DNA from: Candidatus Dechloromonas phosphorivorans
Lineage (GTDB): Bacteria; Pseudomonadota; Gammaproteobacteria; Burkholderiales; Rhodocyclaceae
Reading direction: 5' to 3'
Assembly: GCA_016721185.1 (NCBI GenBank)
Contig: JADKIP010000005.1
Span: 124,001 to 188,000, forward strand
Length of the DNA: 64,000 bases
Shown here: piece after piece, positions 56,389 through 64,000 of the stretch
Layout of the letters: every line of letters begins with the position of its first letter
How positions within the stretch are numbered: position 1 is the stretch's first letter
Translations under genes and position numbers: made by a program
The notes under the pieces: generated by a model
Databases searched by the model: none
Seen by the model: the letters and a program-made list of their open reading frames with translations, nothing else
Told to the model about the DNA's origin: nothing

Positions 56389-56784
56389 GACGAAATCCCG
56401 ATGTAGTGCCGGGTTCGATCTAGGCTAGGCTCTCCTGAACAGCGATCCCCAAGGTGACCAGCGACCCAGAGACTCTGGGGGCTTTGCACTGGGCTTGGGA
56501 GGAGCCCTCGATGTTCAGGTTGCTGCTCTAAGGAGCAGCATTTCAGTTCGTTTGACGGTTTCACGTGTAAGTAGATCTGCGGTCAATGTACACCACATAT
56601 TGAACAACGTCAAACAAATCAAGATGTTAGAAAAACTGACGGATAACATTGATTCGCATTACCGGTATCTTCCGTAACCACCGGGCTCGACATCGAACCG
56701 GCTTCAATCAAAGGGACTTTCCGTACAGATTCCGTACGGACATGAAAAAGACCACTCGAAAGCGGCCTAAGTACTTGATATTTA
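56389..56784. other. Right-end noncoding region of the island
   Basis: No gene seen. It contains the second copy of the 23-nt TTCCGTAC motif (56718-56740) and the island-borne terminator. Confidence 0.6.
56750..56770 (-). terminator. Island-borne terminator for tRNA-Val
   Basis: On the minus strand GGCCGCT-TTCG-AGTGGTC followed by TTTTT, directly after the tRNA-Val CCA end. It replaces the chromosomal terminator now at 28281-28305. Confidence 0.78.
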
Positions 56785-56859
56785 TGGTGCGAGCGGAGGG
56801 TTTCGAACCCCCGACCCCCGCCGTGTGAAGGCGATGCTCTACCCCTGAGCTACGCTCGC
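56785..56859 (-). tRNA. tRNA-Val(CAC), island target
   Basis: Acceptor GCGAGCG pairs with CGCTCGC, D arm AGCTCAGGGGTAGAGC, anticodon loop TTCACAC (CAC), T arm GGTTCGAAACC, encoded CCA. The last 49 bases are repeated at 28318-28366. The gene is intact at this junction. Confidence 0.95.
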
Positions 56860-57124
56860 ATTTTAAGGATGAACGAAAATTTTTCGTTACCTTGTGAGGT
56901 GGTGTTGCTGGTCTTACTGTATTAAAAATTACTAGATATCAGAAACTTTAATTCTGACGCTGAACCTACCACTCGTTCAGGAGGCCAGCATTTGATCATA
57001 AGCTGCACAGCGAGTCAAACTCGTAAAGCCATATCAAGTGTGAAGTTCGACATTTCCCTGAAAAGCGCCGAGCTCAATGCTGTGAACACAGGCGAATCGT
57101 CCACGTTCGGGGGCTGGCCGTATC

Positions 57125-58069
57125 TCAAAAACTCATGGCGAATCCGACGGCAAAACCTCTGACATTTTGGCCAAAGGCATAGCGAGCGACGATGCGGGTC
57201 CGTGTCACAAAGACATCATAGGCACTTGAGTCAAACTCAAAGCCGCCGCCAAGCGAGGACATGTGGTCAAAACCCAGCAAGCCGCGCTGGCTACCGAGAT
57301 AGGTTGTATGAGCTGCCTCAAGGACGTAGCGAAGCGGACGTTCAAGAACAGTCAGCCCGGTGGGTGCGCGGTAACGAGCATATAGACTACTGGCCTCGGC
57401 ACTGGCTTTACCTTTGACACTGTCGGCAGTGTTACCAAAGGTCTTGAGCTGGATATTGCTGTAGCGCCATTCAATATCAATTTCTCGCTCGGGGGTGTTG
57501 TTCTCGTAATCCAGCATGATTGAACCGCCAAGGCCGTAGGCGTTCATCTTGCCGCCATCGAGAAAGTCAAGATCCCGTCCAGTTCGCCAGGCAAGATAAC
57601 GGGAGCCCGCGGATAAGTCGCTGGCAACTTGTCCCAGTGCAAAATTGAATATCGGGCGCAACATCAGACCTTCAGCAATCGGAAAGTCCCAGCCGATGCC
57701 GCCCGAACCGGAGACCGTGTTCCACTTCGTTGGAATATCCCGGGTTTCCATCCCGTTGCTGGCGACGAATTTCGGGTCATATCGCATGTAAGCAGCACCG
57801 CCTTCCAGATATAACGGAACATCCTTACTGACCGTTGCACCACCGGCAAACTGGGTCATCATAAGTTCATTGTCTTTTCCGGTGCTGCTCTTGATTGACA
57901 GAAAACTACTGGTCAGATCGGGCACTACCGTAAAACACATCAGCGCCAAAGCATCATTAGCATGTTGCTTGACATTTGCGCCAATGATTCCAAATGACTG
58001 CGCCGATGAAGGACCAGATAAAACGATCAGAAAAATCGGTAGCGTATATTTTAGAGTGGAACGAATCAT
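57125..58069 (-). CDS. Outer-membrane beta-barrel protein
   Basis: A 314-residue protein. A signal peptide (MIRSTLKYTLPIFLIVL then SSAQS) is followed by alternating strands with aromatic ends (AYGLGGSIMLDYENN, YVLEAAHTTYLGSQRG, VFVTRTRIVARYAFG) and a terminal Phe (VGFAMSF), the barrel insertion signal. It resembles the solitary outer-membrane autotransporter-like barrel family. I start at ATG 58069, where the signal begins. Confidence 0.78.
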   Translation of the reverse strand: MIRSTLKYTLPIFLIVLSGPSSAQSFGIIGANVKQHANDALALMCFTVVPDLTSSFLSIKSSTGKDNELMMTQFAGGATVSKDVPLYLEGGAAYMRYDPKFVASNGMETRDIPTKWNTVSGSGGIGWDFPIAEGLMLRPIFNFALGQVASDLSAGSRYLAWRTGRDLDFLDGGKMNAYGLGGSIMLDYENNTPEREIDIEWRYSNIQLKTFGNTADSVKGKASAEASSLYARYRAPTGLTVLERPLRYVLEAAHTTYLGSQRGLLGFDHMSSLGGGFEFDSSAYDVFVTRTRIVARYAFGQNVRGFAVGFAMSF

Positions 58070-58316
58070 TGGCTCGGGCGCAAAAACAGTGTTGAAGCAG
58101 AAGAAACTCATTGAGATCAGGTTCGACTAGCCAAGGAGCACAGGCCGCATTATTCATGTTCATCATATGGTTTTCAACACTGGCCCAATAATTGACAGGC
58201 TGGCTGAGATGGAAGGTTACAAGACAAACTGACCGCATTGAGAAAAGTTGAATAGTGTTTGCAAAGCGCCTGCCCGGAGAGGTTATTGAGTATTCAATCG
58301 CATAGTTACACAGGGA

Positions 58317-59228
58317 TTACAAAACGGTTTTGGCAAGGCGAATCGTACTGGCATGAATAGCGACGGTGTCATCAATATTCCGAGCGTAGCCCCCCGCCAT
58401 GGCGATAGCGAGCGGAATGCCGAGCGATTTGCAGCGACTGAAAACGCGACGGTCACGCTCAAGCAACCCGGCAAAACTCAGACTGAGGCGCCCCAGGCGG
58501 TCGTCGTGATACGGGTCGGCGCCGGCCAGGTAAATAACCAGATCCGGATGTGCAAGATCAAACGCCGTGTTCAGCCCTTCGTCGAGGCGGACGAGGTAGG
58601 CGTCGTCCGTGCAACCATCGGGTAGCTCTATATCAAGGTCGCTCCGTTCTTTCTCAAATGGAAAATTGCGGGCGCCGTGAATGGAGAAGGTGAAAATACT
58701 GTCGTCGCCAGCCAGAATACTGGCCGTGCCATTGCCTTGATGAACGTCGCAATCGACGATCAGGACGCGCCTGGCTCGGCCTTCGCTCTGCATGGCACGA
58801 GCAGCAACGGCAGCATCGTTGAAAACGCAAAATCCTTCACCGCGCCCCTGGAAGGCATGGTGCGTACCGCCCGCCAGATTGGCCGAGACGCCATCAACGA
58901 ACGCTGCACGGCAAGCACAAATGGTGGCCCCGGCGGAACGGCGCGAGCGTTCGACCATGCCTTCGCTCCAAGGAAAGCCAATCGCTTTTTGGGCCTTTTC
59001 TGGCAGTTGACCGCAGCAAACCTGCTCGATGTAGGCCCTGTCATGGGCGCGCGCAAGCTCCTCGTCAGTCGCGGCATGTGGGAGATAAAAATCGCTGGCG
59101 CTGAACTCGCCACTCGCCAGTAGCGACTCGCGCAGCCGTGAATATTTTTCCATCGGGAAACGGTGCCCGTCAGGTAGTGGCAGAACGAAGATGTCGGTAT
59201 AAAAAGCTGCATCGTAGGCCGTAATCAG
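58317..59228 (-). CDS. Histone deacetylase-like amidohydrolase, non-ATG start
   Basis: HDAC-fold zinc enzyme: GGTHHAFQGRGEGFCVFNDA, the zinc site LIVDCDVHQGNGTA and AGADPYHDDRLG. The first ATG is at 59153, but in frame above it the family N-terminus is clearly readable (AFYTDIFVLPLPDGHRFP). The only candidate start between it and the upstream stop is CTG at 59228, which overlaps the menD stop TGA. The substrate is unknown. A start mutation or sequencing error is possible. Confidence 0.85.
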   Translation of the reverse strand: MITAYDAAFYTDIFVLPLPDGHRFPMEKYSRLRESLLASGEFSASDFYLPHAATDEELARAHDRAYIEQVCCGQLPEKAQKAIGFPWSEGMVERSRRSAGATICACRAAFVDGVSANLAGGTHHAFQGRGEGFCVFNDAAVAARAMQSEGRARRVLIVDCDVHQGNGTASILAGDDSIFTFSIHGARNFPFEKERSDLDIELPDGCTDDAYLVRLDEGLNTAFDLAHPDLVIYLAGADPYHDDRLGRLSLSFAGLLERDRRVFSRCKSLGIPLAIAMAGGYARNIDDTVAIHASTIRLAKTVL

Positions 59229-60839
59229 GAAACGACAAGTTCAATCAAATGCGGTCCACCAGCCAAAAACGCTTGGTGCAGCGCTTCCCGAAATGAGCCG
59301 TTACTAGCCGCATGGGCATAAGCAAGGCCAAAGGTCCGGGCTGCGTGTTCAAAGCTGATTTGCTGTGGCGTACGCCAGCCTTGCTCAAACTCCGGCAAGG
59401 CAGCTTGCGGCAGCAGGTCGAAAATACCGCCACCACCGTTGTTGACCGCAACGATGATGACATCGCGACCTTGAGCCAGCGCCAGGCCACCAAGGTCGTG
59501 CTGGCAGGTAAGGTCGCCGAGCAGCGCGACAACCCGACCACGCGAAGCCGCGATGCCGATGGCTGTCGAAATATTGCCGTCAATACCGCTGGCACCACGA
59601 TTACCGTAAAAGTGAAGGCGCTTGTCGCCGCTCCCCGATTCGCTATCCAGTTGGCGAATAGCCAGCGAGTTACCGACGAAAACCGGTGTATTTTCAGGCA
59701 ACGCTTCGATCAGAATCGAGACATGCGTGGCGACATTGCCGAAATGGACGCTAGCCTCTTTCTCGACAAAGGCAGCGTGCCAGCCAGAGGGTGTCGGCTC
59801 AGGCGCCTCGGCCAGCAATGCCCGGCAAACAGCCAGCGGCCCTGCGCGCAGGAGATGCGTCAGGCGATGCACCGGATCAGTCCAGCACGGCCAGGGCTCG
59901 ACCAGCGCGTGGATGATTGCATTACTACTCAAGTAATTCTGCAGGTGGCGAGTCACCGGAAAGGCGCCGAAGCGCAGTATCCATTCGGGCTGATATTTTT
60001 CAACGAATTCCTGATCGGCCAGCCAGCGGTTGTAGCGCACGCACAGATGCGAACGCTCATGCGAACCGGAAGCGTAGATTTGAGAGTGGTTCGGCAAAAA
60101 TCGGACAACTCAAGTGAGCGGCCAGCGCGCCCAAGGCTTCAGCAAAACCATCTTCAGTCGGAAGTTCACCGCAGACAATAAACCCAGGACGCCCCGAAAT
60201 CGCGAGCGCCAGCGCCCGGATAGCCTCAGGATTCGGGACTTGCTCAGACCAGGAAATACAGATTTTCGCTAGCGGCGTAGCCGGCAGCATTTCGCCGATC
60301 GGCAACAAAGGTTCGCGGAACGGCTGGTTAATATGGACCGGCCCCGGCAACGGCCAGCAGGTTTGTTCAAAAATACGTGCAGCCAGCCGATGCAAGTAAG
60401 CGGGATCGAAACCGGCTTCGGGCGTACCGAGGGTGTAGCTGGCCCGAACGTGCGTGCCGAATAGCCGAACCTGGTCAATTGTCTGGTTACTTCCGCAGCC
60501 CTGTTGTTCGGGCGGCCGGTCGGCAGAAATAAAAATCAGCGGCGCGCCCGCCTGGTTGGCTTCAATCACGGCAGGCAACCAGTTGGCCGGGGCTGTACCA
60601 GAAGTTGCCAATACCAGCACCGGGCGTCGACTGGCCTTGGCAATACCCAAAGCGAAAAATGCCGCACTTCGCTCGTCGACCGCAACATCACACTGGAGCC
60701 CAGGTTGGCGCAGCATAGCCAAGGCCAACGGTGTCGAACGCGAACCGGGAGAAATTACTGCATGGTTTACACCTGCGGCAGAAAAACCGGCAAGCATGGC
60801 CTGTGACCAAAGGAAGTTAAGCGTGCCTGTATCGGTCAT
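59225..60839 (-). pseudogene. menD: Menaquinone biosynthesis protein MenD, frameshifted
   Basis: Thiamine diphosphate enzyme that makes SEPHCHC from isochorismate and 2-oxoglutarate. Frame one (60839-60057): AVISPGSRSTPLALAML, DERSAAFFALGIAKAS, VLATSGTAPANWLPA, ISADRPPEQQGCGSNQT. Frame two (60097-59225): GSHERSHLCVRYNRW, GDLTCQHDLGGLALA with the ThDP site ending VNNGGGG. One extra C near 60066 (TTCCGG for TTCGG) separates them. Menaquinone genes are essential in many hosts, so a sequencing error is likely. No other men genes are nearby. Confidence 0.92.
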
Positions 60840-60959
60840 TATTTTTGAGGTTCTAAAAACAGCCTTGAATTGTAGTCGTTATAAACCTGGCCTTTATGCA
60901 GCGCCATGCTACTATTCGCGCCGTTCGTTGCGCTACGGGGAATCCCGCAAAGCTCGAAA

Positions 60960-61036
60960 GGAGTGGTAGTTCAGTTGGTTAGAATACCGGCCTGTCACGC
61001 CGGGGGTCGCGGGTTCGAGTCCCGTCCACTCCGCCA
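60960..61036 (+). tRNA. tRNA-Asp(GTC), chromosomal copy
   Basis: 77 bases, identical to the island copy at 39121-39197. Anticodon GTC, encoded CCA. A terminator follows. Confidence 0.95.
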
Positions 61037-61049
61037 ATATTACAAAAAG

Positions 61050-61070
61050 CCCTGATTATTCAGGGATTTT
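61050..61070 (+). terminator. Terminator of tRNA-Asp
   Basis: CCCTGA-TTAT-TCAGGG followed by ATTTTTG. Confidence 0.9.
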
Positions 61071-61415
61071 TGTATTTTAAGCCGTCGATTGTGGTGGGGC
61101 ACTTCGCGGAGAAATCATGCGAGTTCCTCACTATCTGGCCCGTCTTGATGGGTAAGCGTCGTTCCGAGACCGTCTTGACCGTTCGATTTTGAAGTTGAGA
61201 AAGGCCAAGTTCAGGGCAGTGGCATCAAAGTGTAGCGGGTCAAATGAAGGCTCTGTTTGCGAAACCCGTTGGTTTTTCTATACTGAAGTCAAGAAGGCTA
61301 ACGTGAGCAACTAAAGCATCGGCTGCTTGGCGGCGAGGCAAGCGATGATGCCCGTGACTGGGTCAATCGATGGGCCCAGGAGAGTCTGGCCTGTCCGCAT
61401 TGTCAGGCGGCCCAC

Positions 61416-62186
61416 GTGCAGCGCTGGGGCCGCGAGTCGGGGATTCAACGCTATCGGTGCTGTGACTGTCATCGCACCTTCAATGCCCTGACCGGCTCGC
61501 CGCTGGCCGGGCTGAAATGTCGTGAGGCATGGGCGGATTACACGAAGGCGATGATCGACGGCTGCAGTCTTCGAGTTGCCGCCCGCCGCTCAGGTGTTCA
61601 TGCGAGCACGGCGTTTCGCTGGCGCCATCGACTGTTGCAGGGGCCAGCCCAGGAGCAAGACACCGAGTTGCACAATATCGTGGAAGCCGACGAGACGTAT
61701 TTCCTTGAGTCGTTCAAAGGTCAGCGCAAACTGCCTCGTCCGGCGCGACATCGCGGAGGTTCTGCCGCCAAACGCGGCATGTCGGCCGAGCAAATTCCGG
61801 TGCTGGTCGTCGAGGATCGGGAAGGGCACCACTTCGATGCGGTGGTTCCCAAGGTTGATTTGCCCACGATCGGTTGCCTGCTCGCCCAAGTGCTCGCGCC
61901 CGATGCCTTGCTTTGCAGTGATGGCGCCAGCGTCTACCGCGCCACGGCCCGTCAGTTCGAGTTGGCGCATGAGTCGGTCAATGTAACGGCGGGGCAGTAC
62001 GTTCGCCAGCAGGTCTTTCACGTCCAGCACGTCAATGCTTACGACTCGCGCCTTAAGCAATGGATCCGCCGCTTCAACGGCGTCGCCACGCACTACCTAC
62101 CCAACTACCTCGGCTGGCGCCGCTTGATCGAACGCTGCGCCGGAAAACTCACGCCGGAAATATTTCTTCGGCATGCCATCGACTAA
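61416..62186 (+). CDS. IS1595-family transposase (element A), N-terminus uncertain
   Basis: At least 256 residues: zinc-ribbon part GIQRYRCCDCHRTFNALTG and the DDE-like core VEADETYFLESFKGQRK, VQHVNAYDSRLKQWIRRF, ATHYLPNYLGWRRLIE. GTG 61416 cuts the first zinc pair; in frame upstream ESLACPHCQAAH completes the CxxC. No start lies in that extension, and a missing base near 61313 appears to separate it from VKKANVSN, so the gene may be frameshifted. Confidence 0.82.
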   Translation: MQRWGRESGIQRYRCCDCHRTFNALTGSPLAGLKCREAWADYTKAMIDGCSLRVAARRSGVHASTAFRWRHRLLQGPAQEQDTELHNIVEADETYFLESFKGQRKLPRPARHRGGSAAKRGMSAEQIPVLVVEDREGHHFDAVVPKVDLPTIGCLLAQVLAPDALLCSDGASVYRATARQFELAHESVNVTAGQYVRQQVFHVQHVNAYDSRLKQWIRRFNGVATHYLPNYLGWRRLIERCAGKLTPEIFLRHAID

Positions 62187-62204
62187 AACCAACGGGTTTC
62201 GAAA

Positions 62205-63249
62205 GGCTATGTACCCATAGCATGTTGAACCCTATCGATTCCCAAAGCGGCACGCAGGAAATCGGTAGCGGAGATTTCCCGGCTGTGCCGTTCAATCAGG
62301 CGTCGCCAGCCCAAATAGTTGCCCAAGTAACGGGTGGCCACGCCATGGAAGCGGCGCATCCATTCCTTGAGTCGGCTATCGTAGGCATTGACGTTCTGGA
62401 CATGATAGACACCGGCGACGACACGCTGACCTGCGGCCAGATTGACCGGGCGGTGGGTGATCCCCATCTCTTTGGCCACAGCCGCCAGCGCCTTTTCGCT
62501 GTCGGTGCACAGAATGACATCGGCCGCCAGAAGCGGCTTGAGCACCGCCCCGATGTGCGCCTTGTCGGCCTTTTTCAGCATAAAGTCTGCCGTGTTCCCG
62601 GTGCGATCCCGGCAGATCAGTACCGCGGTCTGTTCTTCCGAGAGGCCACGTTTGCTGGCTTTGCAGCCCCGCTTGCGGGGTGCCCGACTTAAGCCTTCTC
62701 TTCTTCCCTTCTGCGATTCAAGAAAGTAAGTCTCATCGGCTTCGGCAATGCCCGCCAGGCTGATCGCCTGCTGGCCATTGGGCAACGTCAGGAAACGGTG
62801 GCGCCAGCGGAATGCCGTGTTGGGATGAATCCCGAGCGCCGCGGCACTTTTGCGGATGCTCGTCCCCTCAACCAACTGCTTCGCGTAGTCCATCCATTTT
62901 GCTTTGTGCCGAAGTCTCGCCAAGGGCGTATCGGTCAAGGCGTTGAAGGTCGCTCGGCAGGCGTTGCAGCGATACCGTTGCAAGCCATTGGCGAATCCCC
63001 AACGCGAAACCTGCTCGTGCGCGCAATGCGGGCAGACTGGCTTCTCGGCCATCCGGGTTTCAACCAATTGGTAGGATGCCGACGCCTGCGCCGCCGGTTG
63101 CAGCCGATCCATCAGTAATTGCCGCTGGTGCGGGGTCAGTTCCTTCAGCGCACTCGATAGTTTCCGGAAATCATGAGGCTTCATCTCAACACCTATCCGA
63201 TTGATTCAGATAGCTTTGTTATAGACCAACAGTCAGCGATTACATAGCC
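62205..63249 (-). mobile_element. IS1595-type element B, inserted in element A
   Basis: Ends GGCTATGTA at 62205 and TACATAGCC at 63249. The 8-bp duplication TTTCGAAA flanks it (62197-62204, 63250-63257). Rejoining the flanks restores the right end of element A. Confidence 0.92.
62207..63184 (-). CDS. IS1595-family transposase (element B)
   Basis: A complete 325-residue transposase: KPHDFRKLSSALKELTPHQ, zinc ribbon CPHCAHEQVSRWG and CNAC, HTH GTSIRKSAAALGIHPNTAF, and the DDE-like core AEADETYFLESQKGRREG, DSEKAL, NVNAYDSRLKEWMRRFHG. Intact in length and motifs; element B therefore looks functional. Confidence 0.93.
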   Translation of the reverse strand: MKPHDFRKLSSALKELTPHQRQLLMDRLQPAAQASASYQLVETRMAEKPVCPHCAHEQVSRWGFANGLQRYRCNACRATFNALTDTPLARLRHKAKWMDYAKQLVEGTSIRKSAAALGIHPNTAFRWRHRFLTLPNGQQAISLAGIAEADETYFLESQKGRREGLSRAPRKRGCKASKRGLSEEQTAVLICRDRTGNTADFMLKKADKAHIGAVLKPLLAADVILCTDSEKALAAVAKEMGITHRPVNLAAGQRVVAGVYHVQNVNAYDSRLKEWMRRFHGVATRYLGNYLGWRRLIERHSREISATDFLRAALGIDRVQHAMGT

Positions 63250-63416
63250 TTTCGAAAACAGAGCCAAAATGAATCGCCGTGCCAGTCGAGCATTTGTTGG
63301 TGCTCGGGGTGATTGGGGGCAGCGATTGCAAAAACGAAATCTGAGTAACTGAGCTTCCCCCGGAAATTAGTCTGCCAAGGGTGACCTAAAATTGAGTCAC
63401 TTTTGGAAGGCATGAA

Positions 63417-63707
63417 ATGAAGATACCGAAGCAGGCATACACGACCGAGTTCAAGGAACTGGCGGTCAAGCGAGTAAAGGATGGCCAGAGCATCAGCACC
63501 GTGATCAAGGAACTCGGCCTTGGCGACCAGACCTTGCGCAATTGGGTAAAAGCATCAGCAGAAGGCAAGCTCAAAGGCGCTGGCGGCAAAGTGGTCACCC
63601 CCGAAGAAATGGAACTGTCCAGATTGCGCGTCGAGAACCTGCGGCTCAAGCGGGAGAACGAAATATTAAAAAAAGCGACGGCGTACTTTGCAAGGGATGT
63701 CCTGTGA
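63417..63707 (+). CDS. IS3-family transposase OrfA
   Basis: A 96-residue protein: HTH YTTEFKELAVKRVKDGQ with LGDQTLRNWVKA, and a leucine-zipper helix LSRLRVENLRLKRENEILK. OrfB follows with overlap, the usual layout for programmed frameshifting. Confidence 0.92.
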   Translation: MKIPKQAYTTEFKELAVKRVKDGQSISTVIKELGLGDQTLRNWVKASAEGKLKGAGGKVVTPEEMELSRLRVENLRLKRENEILKKATAYFARDVL

Positions 63708-64000
63708 AGTACGCCTGGATTGCCGAGCAGGGCTTGTGCTACCCGCTCGTGACGATGTGTGACGTGCTCGATGTCAGCATCAGTGGTTATCGCGCGTGGA
63801 AGCGTGGTGGTCGGCCGGATCGCCAGCGACTGACCGATGCCCAGACGCTGGCGCTGATTCGAGCCATTGATGCCGAGGTCAGAGGCGCCTACGGCAGTCC
63901 TCGGATGGTACGGGCGCTTCGGACAAGGGGCTTCCTGCTTGCCGGGAGCGCGTCGAACGACTGATGCGTGAGAATGGCATCCATGCCCGTCACAAACGGC
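63704..64000 (+). pseudogene. IS3-family transposase OrfB, partial and frameshifted
   Basis: Reads from GTG 63704: KYAWIAEQGLCYPLVTM, GAYGSPRMVRALRTRGF, then hits a stop. One missing C near 63930 (TTCC for TTCCC) restores PACRERVERLMRENGIHARH up to the window edge. The catalytic core lies beyond the window. Confidence 0.82.

Larger units (their letters stand above)
61249..63265 (+). mobile_element. IS1595-type element A
   Basis: Ends GGCTCTGTTTGCGAAACCC at 61249 and, at the right, AAAACAGAGCC to 63265, interrupted by element B. Flanking CAAATGAA (61241-61248) and AAAATGAA (63266-63273) match in 7 of 8 bases, the expected duplication length. Confidence 0.85.

Overview
The window looks like a chromosome segment of a betaproteobacterium of the Rhodocyclales type (Dechloromonas/Azonexus-like). 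This is inferred from the GC-rich coding style, the glutathione-dependent formaldehyde pathway, the moxR/DUF58/transglutaminase block and the protein families present; I could not run a database search. No rRNA, CRISPR array or phage structural genes were seen.

Layout. Positions 1-9374 hold ordinary chromosomal genes: fghA (cut by the window edge), adhC, a divergent LysR regulator, a lipoprotein hydrolase, an ABC1-family kinase with two small membrane proteins, and a divergent SDR / lipocalin pair whose shared promoter carries three palindromes. Positions 9436-15740 are a type I restriction-modification operon (hsdR, hsdM, a PDDEXK/DUF1016 nuclease gene, and a broken hsdS). Positions 15809-20667 are a moxR-DUF58-transglutaminase-mltB operon. 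Then follow a frameshifted histone-deacetylase-like gene, lysC and tRNA-Ser. An ORF-less group II intron sits directly behind the tRNA-Ser terminator. Positions 24170-28168 are an IS3-family element split by an IS21-family element, inserted in a truncated relE-like toxin gene.

Positions 28318-56833 form a 28.5-kb genomic island in the 3' end of tRNA-Val(CAC), bounded by a perfect 49-bp repeat. The tyrosine integrase is at the left end. An AlpA-like factor, a 1149-residue primase-helicase, a Toprim protein, an IHF-like protein and iteron-like repeats are at the right end. In between lie an SRAP protein lacking part of its active site, a DUF3800 protein, a Sel1-trypsin lipoprotein, a sirtuin, a block of unknown small genes driven by three copies of a structured RNA leader, a small tRNA cluster with a tRNA-Phe half, a triple-nested mobile element (group II intron and IS1634-type element inside an IS5-type element) and a large RTX/DUF4214 protein gene.

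Positions 56860-64000 return to chromosome: an outer-membrane barrel, a second HDAC-like gene coupled to a frameshifted menD, tRNA-Asp, two nested IS1595-type elements and the start of an IS3 element.

Many genes, including conserved ones such as menD, are broken by single-base indels, mostly in or next to short homopolymers. Sequencing or assembly error is a serious alternative to real decay and should be settled before any pseudogene is taken at face value.
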